NCBI RefSeq assembly: GCF_004000765.1 | Contig: NZ_BILW01000001.1 | Coordinates: forward strand, 1-64,000 | Length of the DNA stretch: 64,000 nucleotides | From: Paenibacillus chondroitinus NBRC 15376 | GTDB taxonomy: Bacteria; Bacillota; Bacilli; Paenibacillales; NBRC-103111 | Direction: 5' to 3' | Part shown: piece by piece, positions 43,952 through 53,800 of the stretch | How positions within the stretch are numbered: position 1 is the first letter of the stretch | Layout: every line of letters starts with the position of its first letter | The notes under the pieces: model-generated | What the model saw: only the letters and a program-made list of their open reading frames with translations | Databases searched by the model: none | What the model was told of the DNA's origin: nothing | Translations under genes and position numbers: made by a program

Positions 43952-44710
43952 TTATACAAGAGAGATTTTCTTTTTTAAATCTTCTCGCTCAATCGTTGAG
44001 TCATGGCGGATGTAGTGGCATACATAGGAGCGCCGCCAGCGGTTGGAACGGTTTCGTGTAGAAGAGTGGATAAGGTTGCTGTCAAAAATCAAGATATCCC
44101 CTTTATCCAGAATAACCGGAATCTCCTGACTTAAATCGATGCCTTCCACCTCATGGGTCCAAGCTTCGTGTTCCTGTAAATTTTTCACATCGCCATGGGG
44201 CAGAACTCCGAGTTTCTGAGAGCCGGGGATGACGTACAGGCAGCCGTTCTCTTCATTGGTATATTCCATGGCAACCCATGCGGCGGTCAACGTGTTCGGA
44301 TCATTTTTAATGTAGTAATAGTCCTGATGCGCTGCTTGCCCTGGGGAGCCGGGTTCTTTGTAAAAGTACATGCTTTGGACGCCAACGGCTTCATCGCCCA
44401 GAACTTGGGCCAGTGCGCCGCGTACAACCGGCAGCTTCATCATCTGCAAGGAAAAGCCGTCATGCAGGTGAGGATTGAACAACCGGAGGGAAAAGCGGTC
44501 CTTGTCATCCACCACGGCTCCGCCTTTTCTTGGTTTTGCCCATTCAGGCATAGATTCGGAAGAACGGATAGCATGAATATGCGAATTAAAAGCATCGATC
44601 AGATCATCGCTGCAGCCATTTTTAATAATAATAAAACCATCTTCATGGTACTGCTTGATTTGCTCCGATGTAAGTGGATTTACTCTCTCTGATTGAACTT
44701 GAATTGTCAT
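43952..44710 (-). CDS. phytanoyl-CoA dioxygenase (PhyH) family protein
   Basis: A 252-residue Fe(II)/2-oxoglutarate-dependent dioxygenase-like protein. The iron triad is seen as His128-x-Asp130 (AAHQDYYY) and His215 (LIHSS), with a following Arg-rich RNRSNRWRRSY segment that fits 2-oxoglutarate binding. ATG 44710 is chosen because AGGAGGATTTTTTT precedes it; the longer open frame upstream lacks a site. The substrate of bacterial PhyH proteins of this type is rarely known (ectoine and halogenation relatives exist). It heads the operon with the AraC gene. Confidence 0.88.
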   Translation of the reverse strand: MTIQVQSERVNPLTSEQIKQYHEDGFIIIKNGCSDDLIDAFNSHIHAIRSSESMPEWAKPRKGGAVVDDKDRFSLRLFNPHLHDGFSLQMMKLPVVRGALAQVLGDEAVGVQSMYFYKEPGSPGQAAHQDYYYIKNDPNTLTAAWVAMEYTNEENGCLYVIPGSQKLGVLPHGDVKNLQEHEAWTHEVEGIDLSQEIPVILDKGDILIFDSNLIHSSTRNRSNRWRRSYVCHYIRHDSTIEREDLKKKISLV

Positions 44711-45001
44711 AAAAAAATCCTCCTTTGTTCGTATAAAACTGATGTGCAATTCCTTTATATTTATAATAGTAGATGATTTTAAAAGGGAATAAAATGCACG
44801 CGAGTCAGATATTTTGTGTCTGAAATTGATATCTACTACAAAATCTTTTGGAGGTAAATTTTTAAAATGGTTGTGAAAATTATCATTATGAATTAACATA
44901 CAGGAAGTGTTCATTCAAGCAATAGAGAAACGCATGTTCGTTTTATTTGTAGCGGAATTATCAAAGGAAGTAATGGTGGAAGCGGAGTTGACTGACGGAT
45001 C
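44711..45001. promoter_or_regulatory. divergent intergenic region of phyH and the DUF4317 gene
   Basis: About 290 bases, no gene seen. On the minus strand a -10-like TATTAT lies in the AT-rich part at about 44760-44775, upstream of phyH. No operator could be assigned. Confidence 0.35.
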
Positions 45002-46165
45002 ATGATGAAAAAAGAAATTGCGCATATTCGCAAGTTATTTAAATTGGATCACGAGTTGCTAAATCTTTACGAAATTTTTAACGTGTATATTATGAAGGAA
45101 ACGAATGAGATCTACCACTACGAACGCCAGCCGTTCGCCTTATTGGACAGAGAGAAGCAGGAGCTCTATATGGCGAATTTCAAAAAACTGCTGACCGGCG
45201 AATTAGATCAGAAGATGTTCGAATTGAAATTTCAGGAAGAAGCGGAACAACCTACAAAGGTGCTTCTCCATCAAGGTTTGATAACCGGTGATCCGCAAGA
45301 ATGGCAGGATTTAATGCTTTTGTTGGTGGATAAAATGTTGGCGGATACCGTATACGAACAGGATACGGTGATTACTTTTGTTCGCGGTCAATATTCCCGC
45401 CCGACCAAGGCGAGGAACGATGAAGCCGAGCAGAGTGAAAAGGACGAAATGTTCGCGAATTTGTTCATTCTGTGCAGCATTAATTCCACGGAGCAGCAGC
45501 GGAAAACGCTCATGTTTGATTATGTCGAGAGGGAATTCAAGTATAATGTCTTCGTAGACCCGATCATCAAATTGAATACGCCGGAGCAAGGGTTTTTCTA
45601 CCCTAGCGTGACGGATAACTACTCCGACGTAAATCGGATTCTGTACTGCTCGGGGAGAGCGCATGAACCGAATGTGCCTTTCATTGAGCAAGTCCTGAAT
45701 GCCGAGAAGACCGTGACGGCGCTGGAAGAAAGAGCTATTTTTGAGGATATCGTGAAGGAAGTGGCAGGTGAAGAACTGGATGCCTCTACGATTGCACAGG
45801 TATACGAGGAAATTCATCGGGTCATCGAGTCCAACGAGGAAGAGGAGCCTCCGAAGCTGGATTATCAAGATGTGGAACGTATGCTGATGGTGAGCGGCGT
45901 GGAGGACGTGACGAAGGAAAAGGTGGAACGGGCGTTTCAAAATGTCGTCGACGACAAAAACTATGAAATTAAAGCAAGCAGCGTCCTTCCGAAGTTCACA
46001 TCAAAATCTATTAAGATTGATACAAAAGTAGCTACGATTTCGGTTAGTCCGCAAGATTTAAAGTATGTGAGACAAGTGAACTATCAAGGAAAACGATGTA
46101 TCCTGATCGAGGTTGACGAAGACGTTATTATCGAAGGATTTACGCTCAGTACGGAGACGTTGTAA
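45002..46165 (+). CDS. DUF4317 family protein
   Basis: A 387-residue soluble protein. The opening MKKEIAHIRKLFKLDHELLNLYEIFNVYI and the middle GFFYPSVTDNYSDVNRILYCSGR are the marks of DUF4317, which is widespread in Firmicutes and has no known function. It is acidic and has no signal peptide. ATG 45002/45005 has only a weak ribosome site. It stands alone, followed by a terminator. Confidence 0.82.
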   Translation: MMKKEIAHIRKLFKLDHELLNLYEIFNVYIMKETNEIYHYERQPFALLDREKQELYMANFKKLLTGELDQKMFELKFQEEAEQPTKVLLHQGLITGDPQEWQDLMLLLVDKMLADTVYEQDTVITFVRGQYSRPTKARNDEAEQSEKDEMFANLFILCSINSTEQQRKTLMFDYVEREFKYNVFVDPIIKLNTPEQGFFYPSVTDNYSDVNRILYCSGRAHEPNVPFIEQVLNAEKTVTALEERAIFEDIVKEVAGEELDASTIAQVYEEIHRVIESNEEEEPPKLDYQDVERMLMVSGVEDVTKEKVERAFQNVVDDKNYEIKASSVLPKFTSKSIKIDTKVATISVSPQDLKYVRQVNYQGKRCILIEVDEDVIIEGFTLSTETL

Positions 46166-46181
46166 AACGGAATAATTAAGT

Positions 46182-46212
46182 GGGGCCACGCGGGTTTGCG
46201 GGCTCCTTTTTT
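46182..46212 (+). terminator. intrinsic terminator
   Basis: GGGGCC (46182-46187) and GGCTCC (46201-46206), one G-T pair, followed by TTTTTT after the DUF4317 gene. Confidence 0.8.
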
Positions 46213-46299
46213 CTAATTAACAGGCATTTTTTATTTTGAAAATGTGAATGTTATCATAGCAAGTGTGAAATGTGAAATGCAGTCTACATAAGGGAGAAT

Positions 46300-46818
46300 A
46301 TGATGATGCAAGAGAGCCAATTTGATCAAATTTATGCGATTATGGAAGCTTCATTTCCTGAAATTGAACGCAGAACTTATGCAGGAGCAAAAGAACTGCT
46401 ATCTGATCCTAACTATCGGCTTATTCCTGAAGTCGAGGACAACAAGATCATTGCTTTTTTAGCCGTATGGGAATTCCCTATGTTTCGGTTTGTGGAGCAC
46501 ATTGCTGTTGATCCTGGCGTACGGGGAAGCGGTTTAGGCGGAAAATTAATGACGGCTTATATCGCAGAATCATTAAAGCCCGTTTTATTGGAAGTGGAAC
46601 CCCCAACTACGGACATAGCGGAGCGAAGAGTAAACTTTTATACACGGCTCGGCTTTCATCTGAATGATTTCCATTATATGCAGCCGCCTCTTCAGATTGG
46701 GATGCCTGATTTGCCGCTCAAGATTATGAGTTATCCTCAAACGCTCACGGAAGCGACGTTTTCTGTTTGTAAAGACATCTTATATACAAAAGTGTATAAG
46801 GTTGCTAGAACATATTGA
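46300..46818 (+). CDS. GNAT family N-acetyltransferase
   Basis: A 172-residue GNAT protein. The acetyl-CoA loop AVDPGVRGSGLGGKLM (about 69-84) is complete; NFYTRLGFHLN is the usual 'yekxGF' strand. Three tandem ATGs (46300, 46303, 46306) follow AGGGAG; the first is used. The substrate is unknown. Confidence 0.88.
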   Translation: MMMQESQFDQIYAIMEASFPEIERRTYAGAKELLSDPNYRLIPEVEDNKIIAFLAVWEFPMFRFVEHIAVDPGVRGSGLGGKLMTAYIAESLKPVLLEVEPPTTDIAERRVNFYTRLGFHLNDFHYMQPPLQIGMPDLPLKIMSYPQTLTEATFSVCKDILYTKVYKVARTY

Positions 46819-46859
46819 ACAAGCTCCCGTAAGGTTCATTTTCCATTTAAGTTTCATTA

Positions 46860-47390
46860 AAGGTTGTCAATCAGGCCATTGACACGCCCCTCTCCGGCGT
46901 AAGCCTGGAGGATCGTCCGATCCTTGGCAAGCTGCTTGAAGTACCTGAGTACAAGGAGAAGTATCATACCTACTTGCAAGAAATTGTATGGTTACTTTGC
47001 GGACGGTAAATTCGAACAAACGGTTGCGAACCTCGATCAATTGATTTCCAGCCATGTGCAAAACGACCCAAGCGCTTTCAACACTTATGACGAGTACAAA
47101 GCTGCTGTTACGGAGTTAACGAAGCTAGGAAAACACTTCGTTCGGAGAGCATTCAAGGTCAGCTGAACGGCGAAATCCCTTCAACAACCGAGGGGCAAAA
47201 AGCTGACGCCAGCGCACTGATCGACGCCTCAACGGTGGATCTGTCGAAGATGGGCAACGGGATGGGCAAAGGCGGACCCGGCGGCAAAGACGGTTTCGGA
47301 GGCGGGCAACGCCGATTCCCGAACGGAATGAATGGCGGTAATCGAGGTAACAGCCTGCGGCGGAGCAAGGAAGTGAAACGGCCGGTCAGG
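46860..47390 (+). pseudogene. cotH: CotH-like spore coat kinase gene, C-terminal remnant
   Basis: In three successive frames the DNA encodes a recognisable CotH C-terminus: IDTPLSGVSLEDRPILGKLL and EVPEYKEKYHTYLQEIV, then GYFADGKFEQTVANLDQLI with DEYKAAVTELTKLGK, then RSESIQGQLNGEIPSTTEG and a Gly-rich tail (GGPGGKDGFGGGQRRFPNG). Frame breaks lie near 46988 (two bases apparently lost in a GTA-GAT-GGT context) and near 47131 (two bases gained). No N-terminal kinase part is present upstream. A terminator follows at 47418. CotH proteins phosphorylate spore coat proteins, so this fits a spore former. Clearly a pseudogene or a very damaged copy. Confidence 0.75.
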
Positions 47391-47417
47391 CAACTTCGGC
47401 ACCTGCGAACGTATAGG

Positions 47418-47463
47418 AAAAGTCCTCAAACCGCTCGTACCGAGTTGGTTTGGGGCTTTTTTT
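47418..47463 (+). terminator. intrinsic terminator after the CotH remnant
   Basis: AAAAGTCCTCAAACC (47418-47432) and GGTTTGGGGCTTTT (47447-47460), pairing with wobble positions, followed by further T. Confidence 0.8.
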
Positions 47464-47843
47464 ACTTCGTTAGAGAAATTTAAATGGTATGGTAATCTGG
47501 GATACATTTTTTATTTTGGCGATCCTCGTTAGGAGAACATTACATGAAGAAAGAAGCTTTGCGGATCATCTTAAACACGTTAAAGTGATGCAATGTCATT
47601 ATTGGAACTATGACTTTGGTAGTGAATGAATAGGAGGATTTATCTAAAGTTCCAATAGCCTCTTTCCGTTAATTCGACAAAAACTATTATTGTTTTAATA
47701 CTTTTCTAAACATTTTGTGAGAAAATACCGATAATGACTTTATATACATCGACATAATTCTACAAAATGTAGGTACTAAGTAGGGGTTTAAGGAACTACA
47801 CTTATGTAGGTGTTGATGAAAACTATGAAAAGGGGAGTAAACG
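47464..47843. other. long upstream region of the giant surface-protein gene
   Basis: 380 bases. It contains an inverted repeat TATTGGAACT (47600-47609) / AGTTCCAATA (47648-47657) with a 38-base loop, a small hairpin CTAC-AAAA-TGTAG near 47761-47772, and the candidate sigma-D promoter at 47707-47734. A 14-codon frame at 47544-47588 after TAGGAGAAC is too short to claim. Confidence 0.5.
47707..47734 (+). promoter_or_regulatory. candidate sigma-D promoter of the SLH protein gene
   Basis: TAAA (47707-47710), a 16-bp spacer, ACCGATAA (47727-47734), compared with the known SigD consensus TAAA-N14-16-GCCGATAT (six of eight in the -10). It lies about 110 bases before the start codon. SigD in Bacillus drives motility and wall-modifying genes, so control of a surface protein is reasonable but unproven. 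Confidence 0.5.
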
Positions 47844-50800
47844 TTGAATAGACGTCGGAAAGCCGGATGGGCCAAACTATTAATTGCTGCATTGCTACTA
47901 CAGTATATACCGCTCTTACACGGCGGGTTGAGTGTAGCTCAAGCTGCAGGAGTGGCTAACGGAACCAACACAGTGCTGCAGAATACATACGGTCCAGCAA
48001 CAAAAATTACGGATTATACATGGAGTAGAGTAACAACGAATCTTGCGCCTGATCCTAGACAAGGTGCATCCATGGTCTTTGACGAAATGGCTGAGAATGT
48101 AGTTATGTTCGGAGGCCAGGATAATAACAAGTTCTTCGATGAGACATGGATATGGGATGGCAAACAAAAAACTTGGCAGGAACAACTTAACCTTGCGAGC
48201 TCCCCTCCAAAACGCAAAGGTGCAGCAATGGCATATGATCCAGGCACAGGGAAAGTTCTTCTATTCGGAGGCGAGGGTCAGTCCGGCGTGCTGCTGGGTG
48301 ATACTTGGCTTTGGGATGGTATGAACGCTACTTGGGAGCAAGTTACAGGGCTTCCTGACTCCCCGATAGCTCGCGGAGGCGCTCAAATTGCCTTCGACGG
48401 CGAACAGTTGGTTCTGTTCGGCGGATATTCGGGCAGCGGAAGTTCTAAGACTCTTCAAGATGATACTTGGCTGTGGAATGGAACGGGCTGGACGGAGGTT
48501 GATCCTGCTGAAAAACCGCCTGCTGCTTATGGCGGGCAGATGGCTTTTGACGGCCAAACGGCAGTACTCTACGGTGGGAATGCAGGTTCTATTACGAAAG
48601 AGTATACGAGTACGGGTACGAAAGTAACGAAGTCGGTCACGCATGATGACAGCTCCCCATTATTATGGAAGTGGAACCGGGAAACCAAGTCATGGAGTTC
48701 GACAGCCGGTCCGGAGGGTTACGGCCGATGGGGGCAGGCGATGGCTTATGATGGGCGTCGCGTTGTCTTTTTTGGCGGAGAACGCGACTATGTCCATAAT
48801 TATGATAACGAATTGATTAAAAAATTAAAGCTGCCAACGAGTACGTACCCTCCGACGTTCGGTAGCATGGCCTATAGCTGGTATAAAAGTGGGTGGGAAA
48901 AAGCTCCTTTAAAATTCTCCACCGGGGTTATGTACAAAAGTAATATGGACAAGGACGGAAAGGTTTATGAGGTCCAAGGGCAACCCAATCAGGTGCCTTT
49001 CCCATTAAGTTATGCCAGCATGGCGTTTGACGGCAAAAACTTCGTCATGTTTGGCGGAAGTCGCGATCAAATTAGTATCATGGATAAAGTTTTCGGCTCA
49101 GTAGTTGATTCTGTGCCTGCAGGTAATATGAACGAAACCTGGCTGTATGGCTATACACCTCCGACAGCGCCTGGTGTTAAGCTTACTGTGGATCCGATGG
49201 AGATGATCTATTTTGATCCAAAACATATAGATGACACAATAAGCGTAGTTACGAATGTCTATGATGACGGTACTAAAGACATTATCGCACGAGGAGTTGA
49301 GTACCGAGAATACCTTCCAAAAGTAGAAGGGAAAGAACAGGAATTCAGCAATTGGATCCAGGTACCTTACACAGGTACGGAAGAAGGAACAAGTTCCTTT
49401 ACCGTTGTATTAAAGGGTCTGAAGTGGCAGCAAAAATATCAAGTTCGCGGCTATGCAGCCAACGAAATTGGTAAGAGCTATACGGAACCAGTGCCAATCA
49501 TCCTGAATGATGATGATCAGACTATAAAAACACCTGATGTTCTTAAGTATGACCGGATCGGCCCATCGGTTCTACATGTGAAAGACAAAAAGCGATTGGT
49601 CGCAGTGGGTACAGGTATTCCTAATCTATTTCGTAAACCTGTAGGAGATATCCATTACTACTTGCAAAGCAAGGATGGCATCCAATATAGCCTTAAAACT
49701 AATGTTATTAATGAGCGTCAATTGGAGTTGTTCTGGGATGAAAAAGATGGGGCTTTGCCTCCAGGAAAATATGATATACATCTGAATCATGTTTACTATG
49801 GCGACTACGTATTCCCAGAAGGTCTCCTAATAACAGCACTAGACTTCTACAAACCAAGAAACTTCGCCAGAGTAGATGTGCCTAGCACGTCCACCAGCAA
49901 CGAAGTAAACAGTCTTGGTCTGCAAGGGCCGTTCACGGAAGATCCGTCAGCGCAAAATGTCTATGTACTTAATGATCCATCCGAACCAGTAGTCATCAAC
50001 GACTCGGTCATGTTCAAAGGCACCAGTCTTGTCGTAGACAAAACGAAAACCCCAGCCACAATAACCGGCAACGGCCGCTTATATGTCAATGGCGGTGGAG
50101 CACTCGGTTCGAATCTGTCTTACACGATTCATGATGGGCCTTTCACCATCACATCAGACAAGTTTTCTTTCGACTTGAGCGGTTCAGAAGCGACAGACTA
50201 CTTGAATATGGACATGCCCGTCAAAGCAAGCTCGCTTATTTTCACAAAAGAAGGCCTGCGCCTAACGGGTGATCTGGAAATCGGCTTGCAGGTAGGCAGT
50301 CAAAAAATTAAGGAAACTGTGCCGTTTGATGGCCTGAAATTCCGCAATAATCGTTTTGATTTGTCGGGCACCTTTACGATGAAAAATAGCTTTCAGGTTG
50401 GCCCAATCAAAGCAAGTGATACCAAATTCGTCGTGGAAAGCCGCATTCCTTATGTCGGTGTTCAGGGAACAGGCAGCTTACCAGATACGAAGTTAAGCTT
50501 CGATTTGAATATGAGAACCAAACAAGGACGTTTGGATAGTGTAAACTTTGGCATGTATCAGAAAGTGAAGCTTGCGTCGACAGGTCTTCAAGTTAATTAT
50601 CTGTTCGGCAGCGTGGACAAACTTGCTGAGATGTCTCAGATTCCTCAAAAGTTCGCTGTCACCGGATCTGTGAACGATGTTATTGTCCCTGAAATGAAGC
50701 ATCCTCAGGCGAATTACAAGTTCAATCTGATCGGTACCGATTCCATTGATACGGATCTAACGACCTACGGTTTTAACGGCAGCGGAACGGAATATTACTA

Positions 50801-53800
50801 TTGGTTGCCTGTCAAGAACATGAACATGCAAACGGTAGTAAATCCGGCAACGGCTGGAATCAAAGGATTTTCTTCGCCGGGCTTTGCAACGAAAGGCGAT
50901 ATCAATCTTTTTGAAGTCGTCAAAGGAGCCATTGGCACGTACTCTTTTAACCAAAAAGGGTTCAACGGAGCGATTAAAGGAACGGTTTATGTTCCAAAAG
51001 GGATTCCGCGAATTGGCGGAGCGACCGTGAGTAACGTTGCACTCAGTGTAAATGAAACAGGTGTATACGGGACTTTTAAACATAACGGCGTTGGGGCTAA
51101 TCTGAAGTATACGTTTAATAACAATACGATTCTGTTCGAAGTGGAAGCAGAACCGCCTAAGAAGTCTTGGTGGGAAAAAGGTCTGGATTTCGTGAACAAT
51201 GTTTCCGATTTTATGGACGCTGCAGAACCATGGTTGGACATTGCGGAAGAATTATTCTTAAGGAATACAGATTCGGGCAATCAGAGCAAAGAAGGCAATG
51301 AGGTAAGGATCGCTGCTGCGAATCCGCTTAAGCGTGTCTTTGATCTAAGACCGGTCAGCCTATCTTTCCAACCGGAGGAGCCAGTGCATACCGATGCGAA
51401 AGCACGCATTGTGAATGGACAGCTTACATCACTGGATCAAACACCTTTGATCACAACGGAAACCAATGCTGCAAACGGGAAGTCGACAGCTTCATTTGCG
51501 GTGGAACGTTCCTTCACGGCACTTTTTGCCTTGACAGGAGATCAACGGGCTGCTGTTTTAAAAGCGACGGCATCGGGACAAGGTTTTGAGCAGACCTTGC
51601 GTCCAGAAATCAGCTATGATGCCGCCAGCCAAATGACCTATATGCGTGTATCCTTGTTTGCAGGCAAATGGAGTCTAACAACAAACACAAATAGTCACAT
51701 TCAAGTGAATGAATTGTTATTTGCCAACGGAGCGCTGAACTTGAGCCAGTTGGCGGAGCTATGGTCGCAAACACCGGATCGCTCGGTTACCTCATTTACA
51801 GTGAAAGAGCGTGGAAGCTACGTGCTTAACGTTGGTGAGGCTCAAGGCGATGTTATTGTTTACAAACCAGATGGAAGGCCATACAGTCTGAACACGGCAC
51901 AGAACGAAGCGAATTGGAATGCTTTGCGCGACGCCAATGGTCATGTGTACACGTTAGTGGATGCGGTCGAGGCCGGAACATGGATGATCAGCGCAGGCAC
52001 AAGTCCAAGCGCCGTATTAAGCACAGTATCATCTAAGGTGAAAATCGAGGATGTCGCGCAGTGGGTGCAGGATCAAGCTTATCCTACCGTGTTTGATATG
52101 ACCAAAACAGATAATGGTCAAGCGATTGTAGAGATTTACGGGGCCAATGAGCAGACAAAGCTGTATGCGCCAAATGGTGAATTGTACAAACTTCAAACTG
52201 ATCCGAGTTTGCCAGGTTTGAATGTGCTGTATGATGAATCACAGCAGAAGAAAACGTATTTGCTGGACGGTATTGATTTGAGTGGACAGTGGCAAGTTGT
52301 AAGCAGCAGTTTTACAAATGTTGTTGCCTACAAGTCGACAAGGAAGTTTAAGTCGATTAAACCACTGACGATGGAAGGCCGATTTGGCAAATATTTTGAT
52401 ATTGCCGAAAAAGGCGATTATATGTTGACGGTCAGCGGCGGAAACGCCAATACCGTGATTACAGCACCTGACGGTTCGCCGTACACACTGAACTTTGATG
52501 CTCCTGCCGGCAACGCTTATTTACAGCCGGCGTCAGACCGAGTAACAAATGCGAGCCCAGGCGGAGATCCGCTTGAACAGACGAAGGTCACAACACCAAA
52601 TCCAGTGAACGACAGCAAGGATACGCTTTACGTGACACTCCTTAATGCGCCAGCTGGCAAATGGATGATTCAAAACGCGAAAAAAGTGGATTTGCAAATA
52701 CAGAAACTAATCCCTCAGCCAGAGATTAAGGCTTCCGTGAAGACTGCAGCTGGCGCGGAAAATCGTGTTCAAGTTGCATGGTCCATGGAGAATGCATCAT
52801 CTGATGCACAAGTAACCATGATGTTAACGGACAGCGCCGATCAATGGGTGGGAGAAGTTATTCAAAGCGGTCTGCCATCTTCCGGCAGTAAAGCTATTGA
52901 TCTTCCGACTTCCATGCTGCCTGGAACTTACTATCTTTCTGTAGTAGGGGAAAGTGCAGATAAAGCACCGATCCATGCCATTGCGGAAACAACCGTAGAG
53001 GTGACTGCGCCTATTTCACTGAGCACACCTGAGCAACCTAAGGTGCTTTCTACAGGAAATGGAGAAATATCCTTGCACTTTGCTTCTATTGCAGGTAACG
53101 TGACTGCTTATCGTATCTGGGTTAGTGACAGTACGAGCGGCAAGGCGGCAGTTCCGGTGATGGATATAACACCTGAAGCGGGAAGTGAGCAGAACGCCGT
53201 AATGACTGGATTAACGGCTGGAGCAACTTACCAGATTGCCGTCTCGGCTATTGGCAATGAGCAAGGGCGTGTTGTGCTCAGCCCAACATCTGCGAGTGTG
53301 ACGACGGATTTGCCAGTTCCGCAACCGTCAACGTTAGCCGTGGCGCTTGACGCTGGCGCACAACCCGTCATTGAACAAACGTATACGTCATATGACGGAA
53401 ATGAAGAGACGTTGTTGCTTACAACAGCTGAACAAGCCTCTCTGAAAGTGACGGCTAATCAAGCCGCAGCTCTTACTTTGTTTGTGAACGGACAGCAGCT
53501 TGGCAGCAGCGAGCATGTAGCAGCAGGTGGAACTTCCACGTTTGTTCTGCAAGATTTGCTTCAAACGGCTGTATTGAAAGAGCGAGAATATAACGTATTG
53601 GTTGAAGCCGTGAATGAGCGCGGCGACCGGAGTACGGCATACCGCAAGGTTTTCATTGACCGCACCGGACCGATGCTGATCGCTTCCGGAGGCAATGACG
53701 CGCAGGGCAAGCCGATTTCGTTGAATGGTATCGTTACAGATACCAGCAGAGTTTATATCGCCGGCCAAACTGACGCGGGAGCTAAGCTTGTTGTCAACGG

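Noticed and set aside
47544..47588. 14-codon frame MKKEALRIILNTLK after TAGGAGAAC
   Set aside because: Too short to support without homologues; could be a chance frame.
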